Shown one piece after another: positions 17,666-26,434 of a stretch of 64,000 nucleotides of DNA (positions within the stretch are counted from its first letter, which is position 1; the number at the start of each line of letters is the position of its first letter). The translations under genes were made by a program, and so were the position numbers. The notes under the pieces were generated by a model that had not been told where the DNA came from, did no database searches, and saw nothing but the letters and a program-made list of their open reading frames with translations. This stretch comes from Acetobacteraceae bacterium (GTDB taxonomy: Bacteria; Pseudomonadota; Alphaproteobacteria; Acetobacterales; Acetobacteraceae), in contig CP039460.1 of NCBI GenBank assembly GCA_004843345.1, forward strand, positions 1,042,921-1,106,920, written 5' to 3'.

Positions 17666-18217
17666 TTAAAAATCTGAAATAGAATTATCCGCTCTTTCCC
17701 ACCAGTAACCTTTTTCTTTTTTGGGAAGGTTGGGGAGAAAATCTTGAGGATTTCCTTCAAAGCGCACCGCATTGGTTGGCGTTTCTTGAATATGGATTGA
17801 TTTTGCGCTGAGTAATCCGCCCGCTTCTTTTAAAAAAGCATTGAGTTTGGAGAGGAGCAGGGTTGCAAGCATTTCTGTTGTTGGGTCGCCCGGTGTTACC
17901 ATAATGCGTTGAAGGCGCTCAGGCTCTTCTTTTTGAAAGAAATTCAGGAGCGGATCCTTGTCAGAAAGCTGAAAGACATGATCTACATGCGCATCGATAA
18001 AATGATGCCAGCGTGATTTGGCCTCGGCAAAAGCAAGGAGCATATTTTCATGCCCATCAAGCTTTTCCCCTTTATGATTTGGCCCTTTGGCCAAGAAAAC
18101 AGTGACATATTCATTATGTCCATGTGGAATGGCGCAGCAAGGGCTTGAGCCTGAAATCAGGCGATGAGCCATTGCAAAGCGGCGTGTAAATTCCAGTGTA
18201 AAATGAGAATTTGTCAT
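17666..18217 (-). CDS. queD: 6-carboxy-5,6,7,8-tetrahydropterin synthase QueD
   Basis: A 183-residue QueD/PTPS-fold enzyme of queuosine biosynthesis, converting 7,8-dihydroneopterin triphosphate to carboxytetrahydropterin. Zinc-ligand histidines appear in F-A-M-A-H-R-L and G-H-N-E, with a catalytic-type Cys pair in S-P-C-C-A-I-P. Later come D-A-H-V-D-H and the pterin-anchoring Glu in Q-E-T-P-T-N. It starts 2 bases after the queC stop, with AGGAG inside the end of queC, so the two are translated from one mRNA. folE, which makes its substrate, lies at 50204-50812. Confidence 0.9.
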   Translation of the reverse strand: MTNSHFTLEFTRRFAMAHRLISGSSPCCAIPHGHNEYVTVFLAKGPNHKGEKLDGHENMLLAFAEAKSRWHHFIDAHVDHVFQLSDKDPLLNFFQKEEPERLQRIMVTPGDPTTEMLATLLLSKLNAFLKEAGGLLSAKSIHIQETPTNAVRFEGNPQDFLPNLPKKEKGYWWERADNSISDF

Positions 18218-18219
18218 GT

Positions 18220-18930
18220 TTAAGTCTCCTGATATTCTTTCCAGCCTTGCGCCCTAAGGGTACAGGCAGGGCATGTGCCGCAGCCATAGCCCCATTCGTG
18301 GCGTTTGCCACGTTCTCCGAGGTAACAGCTATGGCTTTCTTCATTGATGAAATCAACGAGCGCTTTGCCACCTGTTTTTTCTGCAAGTTGCCAGCTTTGC
18401 GCTTTGTTAATCCACATTAAAGGGGCATGGAGGCGGAAATGTTCTTCCATACCCAGATTAAGCGTTACTTGCATGGATTTAAAGAAATCATCCCGGCAGT
18501 CAGGGTAGCCTGAATAATCCGTTTGGCAAATCCCTGCAATGATGTTTGAGATATTACGCCGTGTGGCGAGGGCGGCAGCAAAAGAAAGAAAAATAATGTT
18601 GCGACCAGGGACAAAACTGCTCGGAAGGCCATTTTTATTGAGCTTAACTTCGCTCTCCCGTGTGAGGGAAGTCTCGGAAATTTCGCCTAAGGCTGTCAGG
18701 TCTAAAAGATGGTCTTCGCCAAGGCGTTTTTGCCATTGAGGTTTGAGTTTTGGCAGTGTGTTTCGAATTTCTTTTCGGCATTCCAATTCAATTTCATGGC
18801 GCTGGCCATAATAAAAACCTATCGTTTCAACACGGGAAAATTTTGCCAGCGCATCGGCGAGACAAATAGCGGAATCCTGTCCTCCAGAAAAGAGAACTAA
18901 AGCGGCATCGTGGGAAGAGTCAGAAGGCAT
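18220..18930 (-). CDS. queC: 7-cyano-7-deazaguanine synthase QueC
   Basis: A 236-residue QueC that turns 7-carboxy-7-deazaguanine into preQ0 using ATP and ammonia. The PP-loop S-G-G-Q-D-S-A is near residue 16 and the zinc site G-Y-G-C-G-T-C-P-A-C with an earlier Cys in S-C-Y-L-G is near the C-terminus. I chose the ATG ten codons into the open frame, because the upstream start is TTG; neither has a good ribosome-binding site. I looked for a preQ1 riboswitch in the upstream gap and did not see one. Confidence 0.9.
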   Translation of the reverse strand: MPSDSSHDAALVLFSGGQDSAICLADALAKFSRVETIGFYYGQRHEIELECRKEIRNTLPKLKPQWQKRLGEDHLLDLTALGEISETSLTRESEVKLNKNGLPSSFVPGRNIIFLSFAAALATRRNISNIIAGICQTDYSGYPDCRDDFFKSMQVTLNLGMEEHFRLHAPLMWINKAQSWQLAEKTGGKALVDFINEESHSCYLGERGKRHEWGYGCGTCPACTLRAQGWKEYQET

Positions 18931-19076
18931 AAAAGAGCGTATCAATTCTATCGCAGGCAAAGTGAAATGAAATAAGATGATTTAACACAAAAGGCACATA
19001 GGATGGCAAGAAGAGAAAAAAGATAAAAAGAAGCCTTTCATTTTAAAATGTTGGAGCAGAAGTCTCCTTTTTAATA

Positions 19077-19092
19077 TCGAGTTGTAACTCAA
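19077..19092. promoter_or_regulatory. Palindrome upstream of the reductase pseudogene
   Basis: TCGAGTTGTAACTCAA has 7-base arms with one mismatch around GT, followed 20 bases later by a second CTCAAT/ATTGAG repeat. It lies in the 250-base gap between divergent queC and the reductase. It could be an operator, but it does not match a site I know. Confidence 0.3.
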
Positions 19093-19209
19093 TATTTATT
19101 TTTAGAAATTGAGCAAATAAACAAAAATGCGCATTGATTTATTTTTTTGATGGGTAGAGGGTTTTAGCTGAGTGGAGACAACTGAATAAATATTGGAGGA
19201 GGATCGTTT

Positions 19210-20002
19210 ATGAGTGATCTTTCGGGTCAATTAGAATGTGGGTGTCAGGAAAGAGAAGCGGATTATCGTATTCCGTATGGAAGATGGCGGCGGTTTTACG
19301 TTAAATCCTTAAAGCAAGAGAGTGCGGATATTACCTCTCTTTATTTATATCCAGTAGATAAAAAAAACATTCCGCTTGCAAAAGCAGGCCAGTTTATCTG
19401 TATTGAAGTTGAGGTGCCAGGCGTTGGCCCGAGACGGCGTAATTATTCGCTTTCTTCTACGCCAAGCGACGAATATTTCCGGATTAGTGTTAAAGAAGTG
19501 CCAGACGGCCTTGTTTCCCCTCTTTTGACCAGAAAGGTAAAAGCGGGAGATGAGTTTGAGGTCAGTGGCCCTTATGGAGAGTTTTTTTCCAGCCCCGTAA
19601 TAAGCCTATTGCTCTTATCAGCGGTGGATGTGGCATTGCCCCGATTGTTTCCTTGGCGGAAGAAATTGCCAAAATAGGGTATGAGCAGGAGGTGCGTTAT
19701 ATCCATACAACGCAAAAGGCTGAAAATGAGGCTTTTGCCGAAGAAATTAAAAAATTTGCCGAAGAAGGGCATTTGAAAGCGGATATTTTTTATACCCGTG
19801 TCAATGAACTTCCTCCAAATTTGAAGAATGTTACCTATCATAAAGGGCATATTTCTCCAGAATTTTTTAAGCAAATTATTACACAAGATATGGACTGTTA
19901 TATTGCGGCCCTCAAGGGGTGATGTTTGGCTCAATCAATGCGTTGAAAGCTATGGGGATTCCAGAGAGCCAGCTTTTCTATGAGTTGAACGCTTGTATTT
20001 AG
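19210..20002 (+). pseudogene. Frameshifted Hmp-like FAD/NAD(P)H reductase without a globin domain
   Basis: The start is intact: ATG with GGAGGAGG upstream, then a ferredoxin-reductase FAD domain with A-G-Q-F-I-C-I-E-V and R-R-N-Y-S-L-S-S-T (FAD-binding R-x-Y-S), closest to the reductase half of flavohaemoglobins. The frame breaks at a run of seven T near 19586; restoring one T gives P-I-A-L-I-S-G-G-C-G-I-A-P-I, the NAD-binding start. It breaks again near 19902, where restoring one T gives C-G-P-Q-G-V-M-F-G and a normal end at 20002. Two single-base losses remove the function unless they are sequencing errors. No globin remnant was seen upstream. The gene once probably reduced a flavin, globin or ferredoxin partner. 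Confidence 0.8.
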
Positions 20003-20078
20003 ACTGGTCTTAAGTGTTTGTTTTTAGAGATGGGACATGCTTTTGCTATTCTTTCCAGAGGCTTGGAAAGCATGTTTC

Positions 20079-20729
20079 TTATTCAATTCTAAGAATTTTG
20101 TGAACTTGCAGCCCAAGCTTCCAGTTTGGGTGCTTTAGGCAGTAAGAGAGCGCTTCCTGTGTGTTTTTAGCCTGATTTTCGTTATCCATAGGCTGAAGGA
20201 CGAAATGCCGAAAGGCTAAATTTTCAAAATGTTCTGGTTTAAGGGTTTGCTGTGGATAGATGAATTTCAATTCATCGCCTTGTGTTAGGAGAAGTTTCTC
20301 TTCTTTAGGGCTGACACAAATCCAATCCAGTAGGTCTAAAACATTTTTTGGAGGACGGATTGATCCATTTGTTTCTAAGGATGTCCGAAAGCCTCTGTTT
20401 TTGACTTCTTCTAAAATTTCAGAATCTAGCTGTAAAAGAGGTTCTCCACCGGTGAAGATAATATGTTTATCCGTGGTCGTTCCGGTTTCTTTGATCCAGA
20501 TTTCATCAATTTTATCTGCAAGCTTCTGAGCAGAAGAGTATTTCCCCCCGTTTTGGCCTTTTGTGCCGATAAAATCTGTATCGCAAAAGCGGCAAGCGGA
20601 AGTTTTACGGTCTTTTTCGAGGCCGTTCCAAAGATTACAGCCAGAGAATCGGCAAAAAATACTGACTTTTCCGCATTGAAGCCCTTCGCCCTGAAGCGAT
20701 AGAAAAATTTCTTTAATAGCGTAAGTCAC
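20079..20729 (-). CDS. queE: 7-carboxy-7-deazaguanine synthase QueE
   Basis: A 216-residue radical SAM enzyme that contracts carboxytetrahydropterin to carboxydeazaguanine. The cluster motif is the QueE-specific C-x14-C-x2-C, from S-G-C-N-L-W to A-C-R-F-C-D-T-D-F, and S-L-Q-G-E-G lies near residue 12. G-G-E-P-L-L-Q near 94 is the SAM-binding GGE motif. The start is GTG with no visible ribosome-binding site. It lies 67 bases downstream of tRNA-Asp(GUC) on the same strand, with a long hairpin between them, so it may be read from the tRNA promoter. Confidence 0.92.
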   Translation of the reverse strand: MTYAIKEIFLSLQGEGLQCGKVSIFCRFSGCNLWNGLEKDRKTSACRFCDTDFIGTKGQNGGKYSSAQKLADKIDEIWIKETGTTTDKHIIFTGGEPLLQLDSEILEEVKNRGFRTSLETNGSIRPPKNVLDLLDWICVSPKEEKLLLTQGDELKFIYPQQTLKPEHFENLAFRHFVLQPMDNENQAKNTQEALSYCLKHPNWKLGLQVHKILRIE

Positions 20730-20770
20730 AGAAAAACTTTTATGATTTAATTTTTAAGAAGGGGGAGTTC

Positions 20771-20796
20771 TCGCACCATTTTAAAAATCTTTAAAA

Positions 20797-20804
<8 letters not shown>
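20771..20804 (-). other. 15-bp hairpin overlapping the 3' end of tRNA-Asp
   Basis: On the minus strand the last four acceptor-stem bases, the discriminator and CCA of the tRNA, plus following TTTTAAA, pair over 15 positions with a downstream arm (one G-U pair, 4-base loop). No T tract follows, so it is not a classical terminator. In the precursor it would compete with the tRNA acceptor stem. Confidence 0.65.
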
Positions 20805-20873
<69 letters not shown>

Positions 20874-21256
20874 TTATTCTGCTTGTGCTTTGGGATCAAA
20901 GACAAACAAGCTGTGTTGCAACAGGATTTAGCAGTGCTTCAGAAGAAAGACAAGTTGAAAAATGATATTATTTGAAAATAATTGGATTTTCCTCTCAATT
21001 TTGGGTTCTGAAAGAGAAATCTCAAAGCAACAATATCTTTCCCTACCCGAATTTTTGCGATTTATCCCCTTTAACCGTTCATTCTCTCTTGAAGTTTGTT
21101 GCAAAAGAGGGTTTTCTGAAAGGAAGAAGGGAAGAATGACACCTAAAATTTCCCATGCTATTAAAGTTATGTAAAAGGCTGGGTGGCGGGACCACTCACT
21201 GGCGCTGAAACTGAAGAGCGTCAACGATTTTATCAATTTCCCGGAGATTTTTTTTG
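20874..21256. other. Intergenic region between tRNA-Asp and the catalase gene
   Basis: About 380 AT-rich bases with no credible gene. It must contain the divergent promoters for the tRNA and the catalase. A palindrome ATTATTT-GA-AAATAAT lies at 20967-20982; it could bind a regulator but matches no site I can name. Confidence 0.5.
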
Positions 21257-22897
21257 ATGACGAAAAAATTTGCAACTTGCTTAGGTCTCGCGGCCTTTCT
21301 TATGGCAGGCACAGCCTTTGCAGCGGAAATCACTGCAGAGAAAACGTACACAGGCACGAGTAAAATGCCTCCCAAAATTACAGATAATTCTGGGCATATT
21401 ATTGCCGATAATCAGAATATCAAAACGGCGGGGCAGGATGGGCCAGCTTTGGTCGAAGATGCGCATTTTTTTGAGAAGCTGGCGCATTTTGATCGTGAGC
21501 GTATTCCAGAGCGTGTTGTGCATGCCCGTGGGGTAGGCGCACAGGGTGTGTTTATTTCCGATGTTGATTTTAGCGATTATTCACAGGCCTCTCTTTTTAA
21601 AAAAGGAAAAAAAACACCTGTTGTGATGCGTTTTTCAACGGTTTTGAATCGCCCAGGATCACCAGAATGGCTGAGAGATCCCCGTGGTTTTGCCGTGAAA
21701 TTTAAAACAGATACCGGAAACTGGGATCTTGTTGGGATTGATTTTCCAGTCTTCTTCATTCGGGATGCCATTAAATTCCCAGATCTTATTCATTCCAACC
21801 GCCCAGACCCTGTTACAGAAGTTCAGGATTTCGTAGGACGTTTCGATTATTTTGCAAACACGCCCGAAAGCACTTCAGCGCTGACATATCTCTATTCTCA
21901 GAAATATGGTGTGCCAAAAGATTTACGTCATATTGATGGGTTCGGTGTGCATGCCTTCCGTACGGTTAACCGTGACGGCAAACAGTATTTTGTTAAGTTT
22001 CACTTTAAATCCCAGCAGGGGGTTGAAGGTTTGAATGCTGAGGAGATTGCCCATACCGATTGGAATTATGCGACAAAAGACCTTTATGGAAGCATCCAGA
22101 AAGGGAATTTCCCGCAATGGGATTTGTACGCGCAGGTTTTAACACCAGACGAAGCAAAATCCCTGCCATATGATGCCTTTGACGATACCAAAGATTGGGT
22201 CGGCGTGAAGGAAATTCGTTTGGGATCGATGATTTTAAATAAAATCCCGGATAATTTCTTCCAATGGACAGAAGAGGCCGCTTATAGTCCAAGCAATATG
22301 ATTCCAGGCATTTATGCCTCCCCAGATAAAATGCTTCAGGGACGTATTTTCTCGTATCCTGATGCGCAGCGTTACCGTTTGGGTGTAAATTATCAGGATC
22401 TTCCTGTAAATGCGTCAGCGGTTGCGATTCATAATGACCAGCAGGATGGCACAATGAGTTCCAAAACTCAAAAGGGTCATGCGAATTATCAGCCAACCAG
22501 CCTCTGGACAGATGAGGCGGCAACAGTTGATCAGGTGAATACAGGCGATGGTGCGATTGGCACCTCAGCGCCAAAAGACAGTCCTTATGCAACGGCTGTT
22601 TACAGTATTTCTGGCAGAGCCCAGCAGGCTGCGATTGCACCGATGGATGATTTCGAGCAGGCTGGACGTTTGTACCGTTCTTTCTCTGAGCAGGAGAAGC
22701 AGGCGCTGATTACCAACCTTGTGAATGATATGAAGGGTTCTTCCTACCGTCAGGCTTCCCGTGCGACGTTGGTCAGGGATTGTGCCTATTTCTATAAGGC
22801 AGACCCAGATTACGGGACACGTTTGGCCGATCAGCTGGGGCTTCCTGCAAAAGATGTTAAAGAAGTTGCAAAAAGTCTCTCCTCAACGCTTGGCTGA
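21257..22897 (+). CDS. Exported clade-3-like haem catalase
   Basis: A 546-residue catalase that converts hydrogen peroxide to water and oxygen. It carries a signal peptide (M-T-K-K-F, hydrophobic run, A-F-A-A cleavage near residue 22), so it should act in the periplasm, which is unusual for KatA types. Catalytic His is in R-V-V-H-A-R-G near residue 89, the distal Asn region in F-F-I-R-D-A-I-K-F-P, and the haem-ligand Tyr in I-F-S-Y-P-D-A-Q-R-Y-R. The ATG at 21257 follows GGAGA by about 10 bases. A strong terminator follows. Export route (Sec or Tat) cannot be settled: no twin Arg is visible. Confidence 0.9.
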   Translation: MTKKFATCLGLAAFLMAGTAFAAEITAEKTYTGTSKMPPKITDNSGHIIADNQNIKTAGQDGPALVEDAHFFEKLAHFDRERIPERVVHARGVGAQGVFISDVDFSDYSQASLFKKGKKTPVVMRFSTVLNRPGSPEWLRDPRGFAVKFKTDTGNWDLVGIDFPVFFIRDAIKFPDLIHSNRPDPVTEVQDFVGRFDYFANTPESTSALTYLYSQKYGVPKDLRHIDGFGVHAFRTVNRDGKQYFVKFHFKSQQGVEGLNAEEIAHTDWNYATKDLYGSIQKGNFPQWDLYAQVLTPDEAKSLPYDAFDDTKDWVGVKEIRLGSMILNKIPDNFFQWTEEAAYSPSNMIPGIYASPDKMLQGRIFSYPDAQRYRLGVNYQDLPVNASAVAIHNDQQDGTMSSKTQKGHANYQPTSLWTDEAATVDQVNTGDGAIGTSAPKDSPYATAVYSISGRAQQAAIAPMDDFEQAGRLYRSFSEQEKQALITNLVNDMKGSSYRQASRATLVRDCAYFYKADPDYGTRLADQLGLPAKDVKEVAKSLSSTLG

Positions 22898-22927
22898 AGA
22901 GAAAGGCTTTCTGTAAGCTTTTTAAGG

Positions 22928-22958
22928 AAAGGCGCTTGGTTTTACCGAGCGCCTTTTT
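22928..22958 (+). terminator. Intrinsic terminator of the catalase gene
   Basis: GGCGCT-T-GGT pairs with ACC-G-AGCGCC around a TTT loop, followed by five T, 31 bases after the catalase stop. Confidence 0.85.
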
Positions 22959-23076
22959 ACGTTTCTCATTGTTCTTCTGCTTCATTCCAGCTTATATTAG
23001 AAGGGACTAGAAGGCGCTTTTGAGGCTTTTGAATCTCTGGCTGGAATTGTCAAATGAGGACTTGGAAAAGATAAAC

Positions 23077-24492
23077 ATGAAACTGGTTGTTGTCGGGGGC
23101 GGTTATGTTGGCTTGGTTTCAGCGGTTTGCTTTGCAAAATCACACGTTGAAACGCTTGTTTTGGAAAAAAATGAAGCACGTCTTGCCCTTTTGAAGAAAG
23201 GGCAGTCTCCCATCTATGAACCAGGTTTATCCGAGGCTTTGAGAGAGGAAATATTGGCTGGACATCTTTCTTTTTCTGCCTCGTATAAGGCGGCAATGAA
23301 AGGGGCAGAGGCTGTTTTTATTGCTGTTGGGACGCCTGCGCTTGAGGAGGATTCTGCCTCTCAGCAAAAGAATGATTTGGATTTATCTCAAATAGATGCA
23401 GCTCTTAATTCCATTGCGGAAAATTGCGCCTCTTCAGAGCTTTTAGTCGTTGTAAAATCGACTGTGCCAACGGGGACATGTCAAAAAACACAAGAATTTC
23501 TTCAAAAAAAGCGTCCAGAGGTGGCTTTTACTGTTCTTTGCAATCCTGAGTTTTTAAGGGAAGGGACTGCTTTAAAAGATTTTATGAATCCGGATCGGAT
23601 TTTAATCGGCCTTCCTGTTTTAGCACCCAAAGAAAAGACGCAGATAAAAGCATTTTTTAAACAGCTTTACCGAGAGATTGATCCAGCACAACAGAAAACT
23701 TTGTTTGTCTCTTTAGAAAGTGCGGAGCTGGCAAAAAGCGCTTCAAATGTTTTTTTGGCAATGAAAGCCAGCTTTATCAATGAAATGGCAGATGTGTGTG
23801 AAGCAACAGGTGCGGATATTTTAGAGGTTGCGCAGGCAATGGGGCAAGATGTGCGGATTGGGCCGCATTTTTTAAAGCCAGGGCCAGGGATTGGTGGGGC
23901 GTGCTTTCCAAAAGATTCGAGGGCTTTGGTAGCCACAGCACAGGCAAACGATCTAAGGACAGATCTATTGCAAGCGGTGATGAGCAGTAATAAATGGCGT
24001 CAACAACGTCTTGCAGAGCGTATCTCTGAGCGCCTCGGAGGCGTGTTGAAGGGAAAATGGATAGGGGTTTTAGGGGTTGCTTTTAAAGCCGGAACAGATG
24101 ATGTTCGGGATGCGCCAGCGCTTTCTATTTTGCCTTATTTGCTTCAAGCGGGGGCTTTGTTACAAATTTATGATCCACAAGCGATGGAAAATGCGAAGAA
24201 AACTTTTGAAAAAATGCAGATTTTGAAGGGCAAGGAGTCTTTGCTGCGTTGGATGAAAGCGCCAGAAGATGTCGCAGAACAGGCAGATCTCATATTGCTT
24301 TTGACAGAGTGGGGAGATTTTGAAAAACTGTCTCCATCTCTTTTGGCTCAAAAAATGCGTGGAAAAAAGATATTAGATTATCGTAACTGTTTAGAGAGAG
24401 CAGCTTTTGAACAAGCGGGCCTGGACGTTGAGGGGCTTGGGCGAGGCAATGCAGCAAGGGAAGATGAGAAACATGCCCAAGATAGACGTTAA
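23077..24492 (+). CDS. ugd: UDP-glucose 6-dehydrogenase
   Basis: A 471-residue UDP-glucose/GDP-mannose dehydrogenase family enzyme that oxidises UDP-glucose to UDP-glucuronate with NAD+. The NAD fold starts G-G-G-Y-V-G-L-V-S-A near residue 8. N-P-E-F-L-R-E-G and the catalytic Cys in G-I-G-G-A-C-F-P-K-D near residue 270 are present, as is the C-terminal G-V-A-F-K-A-G-T-D-D-V-R. The start was moved 19 codons into the open frame so that the Rossmann strand is at the N-terminus. It overlaps the next gene by 20 bases. A GDP-mannose dehydrogenase is less likely but possible. Confidence 0.88.
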   Translation: MKLVVVGGGYVGLVSAVCFAKSHVETLVLEKNEARLALLKKGQSPIYEPGLSEALREEILAGHLSFSASYKAAMKGAEAVFIAVGTPALEEDSASQQKNDLDLSQIDAALNSIAENCASSELLVVVKSTVPTGTCQKTQEFLQKKRPEVAFTVLCNPEFLREGTALKDFMNPDRILIGLPVLAPKEKTQIKAFFKQLYREIDPAQQKTLFVSLESAELAKSASNVFLAMKASFINEMADVCEATGADILEVAQAMGQDVRIGPHFLKPGPGIGGACFPKDSRALVATAQANDLRTDLLQAVMSSNKWRQQRLAERISERLGGVLKGKWIGVLGVAFKAGTDDVRDAPALSILPYLLQAGALLQIYDPQAMENAKKTFEKMQILKGKESLLRWMKAPEDVAEQADLILLLTEWGDFEKLSPSLLAQKMRGKKILDYRNCLERAAFEQAGLDVEGLGRGNAAREDEKHAQDRR

Positions 24493-25618
24493 TTTTAGAA
24501 ATTGCGGTGTTTTTTCCTTTTTGGCAGGGACTTTGTTAACGCTTTTGCCTTTTCACGCTGCGTGGGCAGAAGAGCCCAGAACTTTGTATCAAGGGGAGGA
24601 GGTTGATATTCAAGCTCCCTGTACAGACCTTAAAATTGAGGTGGATGCCTCCTTAACGAATGGGGTGATGGCCGAGAAGATTCCAAAAACGGTTTCGATA
24701 AGTGTGGCGAAAGATGAGGCGCAAAAACGTATTTTAGTGCGTGCCAATGGGAATGAATGTACGGTAGGAAAGGGACGTTTGTCTCTCTCAGTACCTCCAA
24801 ATTTCAGTGTGATTTATCATGATTCGCCTAAGGCTTCAGTGACCTCTTTTGGAAGTTTGGCCTCTTTTGAAGGGGCTGTTTTAGAGGGGGACGTTCTCAA
24901 TTTGGGACATGTGGATTCGTTAGATCTTAAAATGTCTGGAAATTCCAAAGTTTCTATTGAAAAGTTAAAACGGGCGGCACAGCTGGTCGCTGGTGATAGT
25001 GCTTCCTTTTCTGTTCAAGATGCCCAACTGTCTGTTTTCTCTGTTTTTGGTTCGGAAACCGCTCAAATTTTGGTTTCTTCAGGGCATATTGGTGCGGCTC
25101 ATTTTACAATGGCAGACCGTTCACAGGCACAGATTTTCGCCGCTGTTGGAACATCGGATGTTCGGACGAAAGATGATGGTTTTGTTCGATTAGGGGCGGC
25201 AGCGCAAGCGCCCGAAATTACAGATGGCGGCGTATTGCAAAAAGAAGAAACGCCTTTAGGCAGTGTGGTTGTGTCTCAGCCAGATGCTAAAATTGCCCCT
25301 CTGCCTGCTGAGATTTTGTCTGCTTTGCCAAAAGAAGCGTTACCTTCCGAAGAGGCGGCAGAGGCGGATCTTTCACAAACAGATGAAAAATCAGAGAAAC
25401 AGCCTTCTTTAACGCCTTCTGCGGCAGAGTTACAGCCAGCGCCAGGAACGGAAGATTCTGACGAAGTGCCCACAGAGACAAAACTGATTACAACAGCTTC
25501 GATAGACCCTATTCAGGCCGAAAAATCCTCTTTGGAGGTTCGAGAGAAAAAGCCGTCTCAAGAGGAGATGGAATTGAGAGAGCATTCCGCCAGTGAGAAA
25601 GTTTCAAAGGGTGAGTGA
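24473..25618 (+). CDS. Exported protein with GIN/DUF2807-like repeats and an acidic tail
   Basis: A 381-residue exported protein. The signal peptide (hydrophobic run near residues 13-28) ends A-W-A-E-E. Residues about 35-230 look like a short-strand beta-helix of the DUF2807 (GIN) type, with repeated V/L-D/S-G/N-S units. The last 150 residues are rich in E, S, P and K, low-complexity and probably disordered. The start with AAGGGAAG upstream is preferred over earlier Met codons inside ugd. The gene overlaps ugd and mlaE, so it is translated from the same mRNA, suggesting a cell-envelope role. The domain call rests on pattern only. Confidence 0.5.
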   Translation: MPKIDVNFRNCGVFSFLAGTLLTLLPFHAAWAEEPRTLYQGEEVDIQAPCTDLKIEVDASLTNGVMAEKIPKTVSISVAKDEAQKRILVRANGNECTVGKGRLSLSVPPNFSVIYHDSPKASVTSFGSLASFEGAVLEGDVLNLGHVDSLDLKMSGNSKVSIEKLKRAAQLVAGDSASFSVQDAQLSVFSVFGSETAQILVSSGHIGAAHFTMADRSQAQIFAAVGTSDVRTKDDGFVRLGAAAQAPEITDGGVLQKEETPLGSVVVSQPDAKIAPLPAEILSALPKEALPSEEAAEADLSQTDEKSEKQPSLTPSAAELQPAPGTEDSDEVPTETKLITTASIDPIQAEKSSLEVREKKPSQEEMELREHSASEKVSKGE

Positions 25619-26423
25619 AAAACAAAGAAAAAATTTTGGACTTATTGTGTTAGAGCCTGTTCAGCATCTTGGCCGCTCTTTTTTGGGGTGTTGCCAAGGA
25701 ACAGGGAAGCTGACTTTTTTTGCACTTGAGGCCATTTTTGGACTTTTTCATCTGCCATTTTACGGTAAAATTTTTTTTGCGACTTTATTGGAAATTGCCT
25801 TTCTGTCTTTGCCAGTGATTGCATTGACCTCTATTTTTGCAGGGGGCGTGATTGCCTTGCAAAGCTGGATCGGGTTTCATCAATATCATGCTGAAAATGC
25901 TTTGGCTGGCACGGTGATGATTGCGGTTACACGAGAGCTTGGCCCTGTTTTGACGGGTCTGATGGTGGCGGGACGTGTGGGGGCGGCTTTGGCTGCAAAT
26001 ATTGGGGCAATGCGGGTGACGGATCAGATCAGCGCTTTGCGCTCGTTGGCCATTGACCCTATTCGAATGCAGGTGAGTCCACGCCTTTTGGCAGGGCTTG
26101 TGGCATTGCCTATTTTGGTTATGTTATCGGATATTCTGGGGATTTTTGGGGGCTTTGCTGTTTGTGTCGGAAAATTGGGTTTTTCGGCGGTTCCCTATAT
26201 TCATTCCAGCTTAGAGTCCTTGAAGGTGAATGATATTTCGGTCGGTCTGGCAAAAGCGGCTGTTTTTGGATTTATGGTAACGTTGTTTGCCTGTTACTAT
26301 GGTTATAAATGCAGGGGGGGCGCAGAAGGCGTTGCCAGAGCGGCAACAGCAACGGTAGTGGCTTCCTCCATTATGATTTTAATTACAGATTATTTCTTAA
26401 CAGATTTGCTTTTTGCAGGATAA
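25593..26423 (+). CDS. mlaE: MlaE-family ABC transporter permease
   Basis: A 276-residue permease of the lipid-asymmetry (Mla) family, with an amphipathic N-terminal helix and about five transmembrane helices. The family signature is clear in T-R-E-L-G-P-V-L-T-G-L-M-V-A-G-R-V-G and A-E-N-A-L. MlaFEDB moves phospholipids between the inner membrane and the periplasmic carrier. GTG at 25593 or GTG at 25611 could start it; both overlap the preceding gene. mlaF follows after 11 bases, but mlaD, mlaB and mlaC are absent here. Confidence 0.85.
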   Translation: MRKFQRVSEKQRKNFGLIVLEPVQHLGRSFLGCCQGTGKLTFFALEAIFGLFHLPFYGKIFFATLLEIAFLSLPVIALTSIFAGGVIALQSWIGFHQYHAENALAGTVMIAVTRELGPVLTGLMVAGRVGAALAANIGAMRVTDQISALRSLAIDPIRMQVSPRLLAGLVALPILVMLSDILGIFGGFAVCVGKLGFSAVPYIHSSLESLKVNDISVGLAKAAVFGFMVTLFACYYGYKCRGGAEGVARAATATVVASSIMILITDYFLTDLLFAG

Positions 26424-26434
26424 GAGGGGGAGAT

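Noticed and set aside
18931-19209. preQ1 riboswitch before queC
   Set aside because: I looked for the short H-type pseudoknot with its A-rich tail and did not find a convincing one.
19580-19600. Programmed frameshift at the T7 run of the reductase
   Set aside because: A second frame change near 19902 would still destroy the protein, so decay or error is more likely than programmed slippage.
20928-21275. 115-residue open frame upstream of the catalase gene
   Set aside because: AT-rich, composition unlike protein, no ribosome-binding site, overlaps the catalase start region on the other strand.
22005-22640. Long open frame antisense to the catalase gene
   Set aside because: No start context or family features; it mirrors the coding bias of the catalase gene.
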